Part shown: positions 7,128 to 14,113 of the stretch, piece by piece
Layout of the letters: each line of letters begins with the position of its first letter
Numbering within the stretch: the first letter of the stretch is position 1
Origin: Bacteroidales bacterium UBA6408
GTDB taxonomy: Bacteria; Bacteroidota; Bacteroidia; Bacteroidales; UBA932
DNA length: 14,773 nt
Direction of reading: 5' to 3'
Assembly: GCA_002439805.1 (NCBI GenBank)
Contig: DJPQ01000030.1
Location: 8,705 to 23,477 of the forward strand
Notes under the pieces: generated by a model
Database searches by the model: none
What the model saw: only the letters and a program-made list of their open reading frames with translations
Told to the model about the DNA's origin: nothing
Made by a program: the position numbers and the translations under genes

Positions 7128-8384
7128 ATGAATATGAGAAGATTCGGATATATATTGTCATCTGTTGTCGCTGTGACTATGCTTTTGTCCTGCGGACAGC
7201 GGCAAGGGGAGAATGCTTCGGTTTCGGCCGACGCGGAAGAACCGGAAATAGTGTGGCCTCTGGGCTTCGCGACTGACACATTGCAGGTCGACACGCTCAG
7301 GGTCCGTGACGGGCAGACCCTCTCGAAGCTCTTCACCGGGCTCGGACTTTCGGACCGCGCTGCCTACGATCTGGTTCAGGCATCCGACTCCGTCTTCCCG
7401 GCGAGGGCGCTGCGCAGCGGACGCGACTGCTTCGCCTACACCGCCGACACTCTTGGGCTGCGTTACCTCGTCTATGAAAAGGACAGGGTCAATTCCGTGG
7501 TTTTCAGGTGTTTCCCGCCTTACGGAGCATGGAATGTGGAGAAGGAGGTGACGAGAGAAAGGAGATATTCCGACGTCACGATCAGTTCGTCCCTGTGGGT
7601 CGATATGAAGAACGCCGGAGCATCGCCGCTGCTGATTCTCGCCCTTTCGGACGTGTATGCGTGGACCGTGGATTTCTTCGGACTTCAGAAAGGGGACAGG
7701 TTCAGGGTCGTCTATGACGAGAGAACAGTTGAAAACGAGGTGCTTGACATCGACACCATCCGCGTCGCTCAGTTCATCCGCGACGCCGACACCCTCGCCT
7801 GCTATATGTTCAACCAGGGCGACGGCGGCAACATCTATTGGAACGAGAAGGGGGAGAGCATGCGCAAGGCCTTTCTCAAGGCCCCGCTGCATTTTACACG
7901 GATAAGCTCCGGATTCTCGTACGCCCGCAGGCATCCTGTCACGCGCCGTGTCCAGCCGCACACGGGGGTCGATTACGCCGCTCCGAAAGGCACGCCGGTG
8001 ATGTCAATCGGCGACGGCACCGTGCTGTCTGTCAAGTATGAAGGGGCAGGCGGCAACACCGTCCGCATCCGCCACAACAGCGTCTATACCACCGCCTACC
8101 TCCACCTCAGCGGCTACGGCAAGGGCATCCGCGTCGGCGCCCGTGTCCGTCAGGGCCAGGTCATCGGCTATGTCGGCTCCACCGGCCGCTCCACCGGTCC
8201 CCACCTCGACTTCCGCGTCTGGAAGAACGGCTCGCCCGTCAACCCGCTCAAGATGCAGTCCCCTCCGGCCGAACCCCTCCGCCCCGCCTTCCGCGAGCAG
8301 TTCGACTCCGTCAAGGTTCTTATGAATAAAGAGCTTGAGGTTCAGGCTGCTATTGCACCGAAGACCGCTATTTTGTCAGAGTGA
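7128..8384 (+). CDS. MepM-like M23 peptidoglycan endopeptidase, lipoprotein
   Basis: Predicted zinc metallopeptidase that cuts peptide cross-links in the wall, tethered by lipid in the envelope. I start it at ATG 7128 (MNMRRFGYIL) because a lipoprotein signal follows directly: hydrophobic 7-20, then LLSC with C22. ATG 7134 is an alternative, and the longer upstream reading lacks a signal and crosses the promoter region. Residues 50-110 resemble an OapA/LysM-like region (DTLRVRDGQTLSKLF). Residues 150-250 match the linker of MepM-type proteins (SLWVDM, DFFGLQKGDRFRVVYDE). The M23 domain follows: SGFSYARRHPV (261-271), H278-x3-D282, Y324-L-H326-L, and GPH359-L-D361. The last motif is HLD where HLH is typical, so one zinc ligand is Asp instead of His. 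It is transcribed away from mraZ and converges on mod. No terminator hairpin was found in the 47-base gap at its 3' end. Confidence 0.9.
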   Translation: MNMRRFGYILSSVVAVTMLLSCGQRQGENASVSADAEEPEIVWPLGFATDTLQVDTLRVRDGQTLSKLFTGLGLSDRAAYDLVQASDSVFPARALRSGRDCFAYTADTLGLRYLVYEKDRVNSVVFRCFPPYGAWNVEKEVTRERRYSDVTISSSLWVDMKNAGASPLLILALSDVYAWTVDFFGLQKGDRFRVVYDERTVENEVLDIDTIRVAQFIRDADTLACYMFNQGDGGNIYWNEKGESMRKAFLKAPLHFTRISSGFSYARRHPVTRRVQPHTGVDYAAPKGTPVMSIGDGTVLSVKYEGAGGNTVRIRHNSVYTTAYLHLSGYGKGIRVGARVRQGQVIGYVGSTGRSTGPHLDFRVWKNGSPVNPLKMQSPPAEPLRPAFREQFDSVKVLMNKELEVQAAIAPKTAILSE

Positions 8385-8431
8385 GTTCGGACAAGACCTT
8401 ATAGTTGCGGCTGTAGTCATTAGGCCTTTTT

Positions 8432-10321
8432 CTAGAGGACAAAGACGGATTCGTCGCCGCAGATGTTGCGGATTTTCAGGCGAAGCGGTTTTTCTTCGCT
8501 GCTGATTGTGCCGTCCCAGAATCTGTCCGTCTTTCTGCCGTTGAGTATGACATGCCCTGCTTTGTCGATTTTGAGTTCTTCGCTGCTGTGCCAGATGTCG
8601 TCCTTTTCGGCGGAAACGCAGTCGAGGCTCAGCATCTCGATTGCTTCAAGCCCGTCATCGCTCAGCACAAGAGGGATGAATCCCGTCGTCTTTCCCTTTG
8701 AAAGCTGGATTATATGCTGCTGTCTTGCCTTTTCGTTGAGTTCGTCAATCTTTCTCCAGATGCGGTCGCTGTGGAATGACCTGATTGTGACCTTCCAGAC
8801 ACTCAGCAGTCCGTCCGTGTCCCGTGTTACTTCCCACTGCGCGGAATCGTCCGCGACAACCTCGTCAAGGACAGGCTTTATGTCACGAAGCTCAACCTCT
8901 ATGAGCGTGTTGTTGGCTTCCCGGATAAACTTTCTTATTTCCTCAATGCCGTCAATGTCAATATAGAACAGGATGACTTTTTTCGTGTCGTCCGGCAAGT
9001 CCAGCAGTTCCTCTCTGACTATGGCCGCGACATCCGGAAGTGACAGCACCCTCGATGAACTGTCAAGCAGATTGGGAAGATATACCGGTATGTGGCCGAT
9101 TTGCGGGTCGGTTATGCTCCCGGCCCAGACGGATGACAGGTTGTTGTCCTTTCCGAGCCCCGGGATGAGAGACATCAGCTTCGCCATAGTCTGCGCAGGG
9201 TTTCGGTAGAGCGACACGCCGTCCTTCACCTCACGCATCTCGAATTCCGCCCCTGCGCCCTTGAGACGGTCGCGTGCCGTCTGGATGCTGTTTATGTTGA
9301 CGTCGCAGTGGATGAACTTTCTTCCGAGTCTGTTTGCCACGGCCGCGGTCACTCCGCTCCCTCCGAAGAAGTCCGCCACGGTCATTCCCTCATCGCTGCT
9401 CGCCCTGATGATTCTTTCCAGCAGCGCCTCCGGCTTCTGCGTCGCGTAATCGACCCTTTGTGAGTCTGTCGATGCTATATATGGAATTTGCCAAACATCC
9501 TTTACTTTTTTGTCTGTAGAGAGTTCGTATATGATATTGCCGTTTTCATCCCTGGCTCTCATATTTTTCCCATCTATTTTTATTCTTTTGCTTTGTTTTA
9601 CGGCCTCCTCCCGTTCCTCTGTAATGATATTGTATAAGTATTTGTCTTTATTCTTACTATATCTGAAAATCGTGTCATGCTCACAGACGAAATCGTGTGG
9701 ACTTGTAGTACCACTCATTTTATTAGTGTAGTGCCATATAATCTCATTCCGGAAATTCTCCTCTCCGAAAATCTCGTCCATCAGAATCTTCACATAATGC
9801 CCTATATGCCAGTCCAGATGCACATATATGCTGGCATTGTCGCTCATCACGGCCTTTATGGCGCATAGGTTCTCGTACATCCAGTTCAGGTAGCGTTCCT
9901 TGTCCCAGATGTCTCCGTACATCGTCTCTTCGAAGGTCTTAAGTTCGCTGTTGTCAAGCTCACTTTCAGCCTCTCTGATGGCTTCGGCGACCTTCGGATT
10001 CCTGCGGATATAAATCTTCTTCGCATAGTCCGCGCCCGATGCAAAGGGAGGGTCGATATAGACAAGATCGACGGTCTTTCCCTGACTTTTCAGATAAGCG
10101 CAGGCCGAAAGGCATTCGCCCCGGATGATGAGATTGCCGTCCGGATTCGCTCCCACAGTCTCCGTCACTTGGGTCTCATAGAGCGGCATCCCTCTTTTTA
10201 TGTGTGTGAAGACCTCGTTTGCCCCACGATATTTCAATGCCCGGCGCGTCCTTGCAAAATTGTCGAGAATTGCCTGCCCCTCAATAGGTTCCGGAAAATA
10301 CGGTATATATTCTACAGCCAT
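8432..10321 (-). CDS. mod: Type III restriction-modification methyltransferase (Mod), N6-adenine
   Basis: Modification and recognition subunit: it methylates adenine within the target and carries sequence specificity for the complex with Res. The 629 residues show beta-class order. Motif IV, DLVYIDPPFASGADY, is at 85-99 with DPPF 90-93. A variable region follows, then TQKPEALLERII (294-305), and the SAM-binding motif I ADFFGGSGVTA (316-326). The segment between them, about 190-281, lies where the target-recognition domain sits in this class and is encoded by strikingly AT-rich DNA. Residues 380-629 form a C-terminal region I cannot assign by motif; by analogy with characterised Mod proteins it may serve dimerisation and Res contact. 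It starts 11 bases after the res stop, so both share a transcript. The canonical order is mod before res; here it is reversed. The target sequence cannot be read from the protein. Confidence 0.93.
   Translation of the reverse strand: MAVEYIPYFPEPIEGQAILDNFARTRRALKYRGANEVFTHIKRGMPLYETQVTETVGANPDGNLIIRGECLSACAYLKSQGKTVDLVYIDPPFASGADYAKKIYIRRNPKVAEAIREAESELDNSELKTFEETMYGDIWDKERYLNWMYENLCAIKAVMSDNASIYVHLDWHIGHYVKILMDEIFGEENFRNEIIWHYTNKMSGTTSPHDFVCEHDTIFRYSKNKDKYLYNIITEEREEAVKQSKRIKIDGKNMRARDENGNIIYELSTDKKVKDVWQIPYIASTDSQRVDYATQKPEALLERIIRASSDEGMTVADFFGGSGVTAAVANRLGRKFIHCDVNINSIQTARDRLKGAGAEFEMREVKDGVSLYRNPAQTMAKLMSLIPGLGKDNNLSSVWAGSITDPQIGHIPVYLPNLLDSSSRVLSLPDVAAIVREELLDLPDDTKKVILFYIDIDGIEEIRKFIREANNTLIEVELRDIKPVLDEVVADDSAQWEVTRDTDGLLSVWKVTIRSFHSDRIWRKIDELNEKARQQHIIQLSKGKTTGFIPLVLSDDGLEAIEMLSLDCVSAEKDDIWHSSEELKIDKAGHVILNGRKTDRFWDGTISSEEKPLRLKIRNICGDESVFVL
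9480..9760. other. AT-rich block coding the Mod target-recognition segment
   Basis: G+C drops sharply inside mod: the line 9541-9600 has 19 of 60 G or C, against 35 of 60 in 9001-9060 of the same gene. The block codes residues of about 188-281, between the DPPF and FGGSG catalytic motifs. The reading frame is intact. The pattern is that of a swapped or fast-evolving specificity segment. Confidence 0.6.
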
Positions 10322-10332
10322 AGCTCTGTCCT

Positions 10333-13191
10333 TTATTTCTGATTTTCAAAGAATTCCGAGATTGTCCTGCTCAGCGCGCGCTCCCTTGCGGCCGCCGGCA
10401 GCGTGTCTTCGATGTAGAGAAACCGGAATCTGTCATATCCGAACATCCTGTTGTTCTGAGGAATGAAAACATCATCCATGAATTTTCTCCGTTCGGTGAA
10501 TTTCGCACCGAAGCCTTCGCCCTTGGTCTCAATGATTGCAATGCGGTCAATCTGCCCGTTGGAGTCTCTGTTGAACATGATGAAGTCCGGGATATATTTC
10601 CCGAGATATTCCCATGTCTTTCCGCCCCGTTTCGCGTAGCAGCCGATGGAGAACCCCGTCAATGTGTCGTCGCCGTTGAAATAGACCTCTATCTTTTTGT
10701 CCTTGAGCAGCGGAATCATTTCTTCGCTGAACACGGAGCGTTCGAGCCGGCTGTCAAAACGGTAAGGCAGGTAGTGGTAGGTCTGCCTGCGTTCCGGATG
10801 GCGGTCGTTCGTGTCAATAAAGCAGAGGCCGCGTTTCCTGAGCAGTTCCATTGCAGCCTTTTCTTCCTCGGACATCTCCGGCGCTTCCGGCTTGGAGTCG
10901 TCTTCGATAATTTCCGTAACCGTCTGGGTGTCAGGAAAATATAATTCCGTTTCTGTCGCCTGCACGGGGCTGGTCAGCCGTTCGATTCTCAAAAGGCTCG
11001 CCTTCTCCGGAATTATCTCCTCGTTTATCCTCAGTTTTCGTGACGGAGTGAACGCGCGGCGTATCCTTGAACGTATTTCTTCCTGGTCAAACTGCGGAAG
11101 CAGCACCTGACAGCCGTTCTTCTCCGATTTTGCGGTAATCCTGTCGTAGATTGCCTTCAGCCGGCCCCGCTGTCCGTAAAGTTCGTCAATGGGCAAAAGT
11201 CCGAAACTTTCCTTGTGGATTCGGAATACCCAGTCATTGAAAGTCGTCAGTTCCGCGCTTGCGGTGTCCGCCATATATGTCCCGAGCTTCCGTCCCCTGA
11301 TGTCCTGACTGTGAATGAGGTTTTCGTCCCTCATGACTATAATTTTGTCGGGGGCAAGATTCACGTGAATGTCAAAGTTCTCCTCAACAGGAACGCTGCT
11401 GTAGCTTATCTTCAGCTGATAGAACTCGACCGGCGGGACATTCAGCGTCTCCATTCTGGAAAACCTCCTGATTGTCCGCATATTAGCGGCGGCCGCCTTT
11501 CTGAACTCCTCCAGCGAAATGTTCTGCTGCTGCTTGAGCTGCTTGTTTAGTATGTCAGCGTTGAACTTGTTCAGCCAGATGACTGCGGTCTCGTCGTTTC
11601 CGTGGGTGACTTCCCGAAGGCACCGGCAGCTTGTCTGGAGCACCATGATTGTGGGGCATACTCCTTTTTGAGGAAGTATAACGCCGGTAAGGCTCCGGCA
11701 GTCCCAGCCTTCCTTTCCAATCTGCACAAGCAATATTATCCGTATTTTCGACGAAGGGCTGTCAAGCAGAGTGAACTCAGTCTCGGCGCCCTCCGGCGCG
11801 GCATATTCCCTGTTGCCTCCGTGATATTTCAAAATGCTTTCTCCCGGATTCATCCCTCTGGCTGAAAGAATCTGTGAGACAAGGGGATAGACGATTTCTT
11901 CGAGGTTCTCGATTCTTCCGCAGTATATGGCAAGCTTCGCACAGGTTCCGTCGGAATAGACCGTGTCCCCGTAGTTCTCTAAAAATTCGCTGACTCCGCT
12001 CCGGATGATTTCCTCCTGAGCGTTGTCTGTGTAGTTGATTGTAGGACGTTTCAGAAAGTTTCCGACTCCATCGACAAGAGGGTAGTGATAGACTACATTT
12101 GCCAGATCCGTGTTCCTCATCGACAGCCCGCCCGCAAGCTCGACATTCTCTGCCTTGTCAAGGTATGGCGTTCCCGAGAAACCGAGAATCGAGTGGAAGT
12201 TGTTGGATTTTCCCCATTCCGTGACCACTTGTCTCAGCTTTATTTCACTGTCCGTGGCATGGTGAACCTCATCGATGATTACGGAAAGGCCGGGAATCCG
12301 CCCTATTATTGCCCGCAGCTCATTGGCTTGGTTGAACTCCGCCAATTCGCCGGCATCGAATGCCATGGGGTCTTTGTCGTTGTCTATTTTGCTGAGTATG
12401 ACTTTCTCCGCGTTTGTCACGGCAATCAGTCCCATAAGATCCTCAAACGGCTGGTGCGAACTTATCTTCCGTGCGTTGGGATTCCGGGTCATATTGCTCT
12501 TCTGTCCGCTCTTGGACTCGTCCAGGACTTCGAAGCATATCATCTTCCGCAGCTGCCCGGCCGCCGGCTCAGGTATGACCCAGGCTGGGTCGAATTCCGC
12601 TATATGCTTGAGGCTCGGGATGATTGAGGATTTCAGCCCGGACGGAGCGAGGACTATGAAGTTGTGCGCGAATGTCGGGTCGGCCGGCTTGAGAGAGGCG
12701 TAATAGAGATTGATGTAGATGAACGCGGCCATCAGGAATGTCTTTCCCGCTCCCATCGGGAGGCTGAAAAGATAGTCGGTGTAGCTGACGTTGTAGAAGA
12801 TTTTTCGGAAAACTTCTTCGCAGTCAATGCTTTCCGGTGAAAGGCGCATCTGTTTCTCAAGCTCCGGGGCTATCTGTTTGCCGTTTCTGTCTTTCAGGAC
12901 GGAGTATTCGTAAAGCGCCTGGGCCGCAGGATGCGCAAGCATATATTCCCTTGTATGTTGTCTCAGTTCCGTCTCCTGAAGGTCGAGGGTGTTGAATACG
13001 CCGGATGAGAAGAGTTGCCACAGCGGCTTGTTGCCGCATCTTATCAGAAGGAACAGGTATGTCCTGATGGCCTCAATCTGAGCGTCGCGCATCTTTCCCC
13101 GTTCCTGCATATAACGGACAAGTTCTCTGACCGGACAGTCTCCGGACGCGAACCATTCATTTCTTTTCTTCTCAATCAGTTTATAGTACAT
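10333..13191 (-). CDS. res: Type III restriction endonuclease subunit (Res), helicase-nuclease
   Basis: ATP-dependent translocase and nuclease that cuts unmethylated DNA when in complex with Mod. The 952-residue protein has a superfamily 2 motor: Walker A in LPMGAGKTFLM (144-154), D307-EVHH, S339-GTPY, a motif V-like GKEGWDCRSL (492-501), and the motif VI region QTSCRCLR (519-526). A PD-(D/E)xK nuclease lies at the C-terminus: P868-D869-F, then E888-T-K890, about 19 residues apart. Length is close to the roughly 970 residues of EcoP15I Res. No frameshift or lost catalytic residue is seen, so it looks functional. Three sampled lines have 26, 28 and 28 of 60 G or C, against 36 and 40 in two dcw lines, suggesting acquisition by transfer. 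It is first in a two-gene operon with mod and has its own promoter. A stand-alone DEAD-box nuclease is less likely given the adjacent mod. Confidence 0.94.
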   Translation of the reverse strand: MYYKLIEKKRNEWFASGDCPVRELVRYMQERGKMRDAQIEAIRTYLFLLIRCGNKPLWQLFSSGVFNTLDLQETELRQHTREYMLAHPAAQALYEYSVLKDRNGKQIAPELEKQMRLSPESIDCEEVFRKIFYNVSYTDYLFSLPMGAGKTFLMAAFIYINLYYASLKPADPTFAHNFIVLAPSGLKSSIIPSLKHIAEFDPAWVIPEPAAGQLRKMICFEVLDESKSGQKSNMTRNPNARKISSHQPFEDLMGLIAVTNAEKVILSKIDNDKDPMAFDAGELAEFNQANELRAIIGRIPGLSVIIDEVHHATDSEIKLRQVVTEWGKSNNFHSILGFSGTPYLDKAENVELAGGLSMRNTDLANVVYHYPLVDGVGNFLKRPTINYTDNAQEEIIRSGVSEFLENYGDTVYSDGTCAKLAIYCGRIENLEEIVYPLVSQILSARGMNPGESILKYHGGNREYAAPEGAETEFTLLDSPSSKIRIILLVQIGKEGWDCRSLTGVILPQKGVCPTIMVLQTSCRCLREVTHGNDETAVIWLNKFNADILNKQLKQQQNISLEEFRKAAAANMRTIRRFSRMETLNVPPVEFYQLKISYSSVPVEENFDIHVNLAPDKIIVMRDENLIHSQDIRGRKLGTYMADTASAELTTFNDWVFRIHKESFGLLPIDELYGQRGRLKAIYDRITAKSEKNGCQVLLPQFDQEEIRSRIRRAFTPSRKLRINEEIIPEKASLLRIERLTSPVQATETELYFPDTQTVTEIIEDDSKPEAPEMSEEEKAAMELLRKRGLCFIDTNDRHPERRQTYHYLPYRFDSRLERSVFSEEMIPLLKDKKIEVYFNGDDTLTGFSIGCYAKRGGKTWEYLGKYIPDFIMFNRDSNGQIDRIAIIETKGEGFGAKFTERRKFMDDVFIPQNNRMFGYDRFRFLYIEDTLPAAARERALSRTISEFFENQK

Positions 13192-13241
13192 AGTTCTTGT
13201 CGCTCACGTCGCTTTTGAGGAACCATTGGAGGCGAAGCGCA

Positions 13242-13271
13242 CAAAGATAATGAAATTTCCTCGGGGTGCAA
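13242..13271 (-). promoter_or_regulatory. Bacteroidota-type promoter of the res-mod operon
   Basis: The minus strand has TTG at 13271-13269, a 19-base spacer and TATCTTTG at 13249-13242. This fits the TTTG-N19-21-TAnnTTTG consensus well. Transcription would start near 13235, leaving a leader of about 45 bases before the res ATG. A weak inverted repeat (CGGG/CCCG with a six-base loop, about 13262-13275) covers the -33 element and might be regulatory, but it is too short to call. Confidence 0.75.
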
Positions 13272-13287
13272 CCCGTCGGCGAAATCT

Positions 13288-14055
13288 TTACAGCTTTTTC
13301 AGATAGCTGATGCTGTCCGGGCCTTCGTTGAAGAGGAGGTCCATGATGGAGAGGTTCGGGATGAAGCCGTGTCTGGGGGAGAATACCTGCCAGTAGGGCT
13401 TAGAGAGACCGAGGTCCCGGAGGATGGCGTCGGGACGCTTGGGATGGATGGCCTCGCGCAGGTCGAGTGCGGCCATGCCGTCCGGAAATGTCACTTCAGA
13501 TGCATCTTGGAGCGTGTTCGGAGACTTTTGTGAGCCAGCCAGACTACCTCCGGTCAGTGTACTGTGGCTGGGCGGGGTGCAGGAATCGTTTGCCGGTGCA
13601 ACCCACTCTTTCGTGAAGCGGAGTTCGGCGGGGACGCCGGCCTTGCGGAGGAAGAACCTGAGGATGCCGGTGTTGAAGTCGAGCATTAGTTCGGGACGGG
13701 CGTCGAGTATGGCGAAGAGCTCGTCCTGATAGTATTCGAAGTAGGGGGAAGTCCGGTAGGCGGAGACAATCGCCCGCTTGTGCCGCGTCAGCCAGCCGGT
13801 CTTCCAGTCGATGCGCATCCGGGATATGGGCTTGCCGAAGTCCTCGTGGCAGACGGGATAGCTGAGCGTCTGCGCCCCGTCTGCGGCATAGAAGCGGCAG
13901 CGGTTTCTCCACGACTGCTTCGCGTAGTGCTCACAGGCCTCGATATAGACGACCGCAGGTTCAACCTCGGTCCGCCCGGGATTAAACCTGCATTCGTTCG
14001 CTATCGCCGCCACATACCCGATCGGCGGGAAATAAGCCGTTGCCAATAAAACCAT
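13288..14055 (-). CDS. WbqC-family protein
   Basis: The 255 residues match the WbqC family (PF08889), found in many O-antigen and surface-glycan loci; its biochemical role is not settled. Signature parts are the start AYFPPIGYVAAIAN (7-20), EHYAKQSWRNRC (42-53), the stretch MRIDWKTGW (80-88), SPYFEYY (103-109), DLREAIHPKR (198-207), and the very conserved end YWQVFSPRHGFIPNLSIMDL with LLFNEGP (221-246). Two stretches appear inserted relative to my memory of the family: residues about 22-35, and a Ser/Thr/Pro/Gly-rich loop 155-190 before DLR. No signal peptide or membrane helix is present, so it is probably cytoplasmic. It follows lpxA on the same strand, 58 bases away across a terminator hairpin, so it may rely on read-through or on an unseen promoter. 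Its own stop lies 17 bases from the -33 element of res. Confidence 0.88.
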   Translation of the reverse strand: MVLLATAYFPPIGYVAAIANECRFNPGRTEVEPAVVYIEACEHYAKQSWRNRCRFYAADGAQTLSYPVCHEDFGKPISRMRIDWKTGWLTRHKRAIVSAYRTSPYFEYYQDELFAILDARPELMLDFNTGILRFFLRKAGVPAELRFTKEWVAPANDSCTPPSHSTLTGGSLAGSQKSPNTLQDASEVTFPDGMAALDLREAIHPKRPDAILRDLGLSKPYWQVFSPRHGFIPNLSIMDLLFNEGPDSISYLKKL

Positions 14056-14073
14056 GAGGGTGCCTTAAATAAA

Positions 14074-14110
14074 GGGTTTGAATAAAACAGACCGCTTTTT
14101 ATTCAGACCC
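14074..14110 (-). terminator. Intrinsic terminator after lpxA
   Basis: The arms are GGGTTTGAATAAAA (14074-14087) and TTTTATTCAGACCC (14097-14110), 14 bases each with a nine-base loop. All pairs match except one G-T position, which is a wobble in RNA. Read on the minus strand the stem is followed by TTTATTT. It begins three bases after the lpxA stop and ends 18 bases before the wbqC start. The AT-rich inner half of the stem could also serve the opposite direction. It would separate or attenuate the lpxA and wbqC transcripts. Confidence 0.75.
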
Positions 14111-14113
14111 GCC

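Noticed and set aside
7158..7961. 267-codon minus-strand frame opposite the M23 gene
   Set aside because: Antisense to a well-supported lipoprotein peptidase; no recognisable domain or start context.
8385..8431. Possible shared terminator between the convergent M23 and mod genes
   Set aside because: No stem of useful length was found in the 47 bases; only the short palindrome AGGCCT before a T run.
8432..13191. Type I restriction, BREX or DISARM system
   Set aside because: No specificity subunit, no alkaline phosphatase PglZ, no DUF1998 or phospholipase gene; the two proteins match type III Mod and Res in motifs and length.
13265..13604. Repeated 10-mer GGTGCAACCC at 13265-13274 and 13595-13604 as possible attachment sites
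   Set aside because: Both copies lie on the same side of the restriction operon, one inside the WbqC gene, and ten bases can recur by chance.
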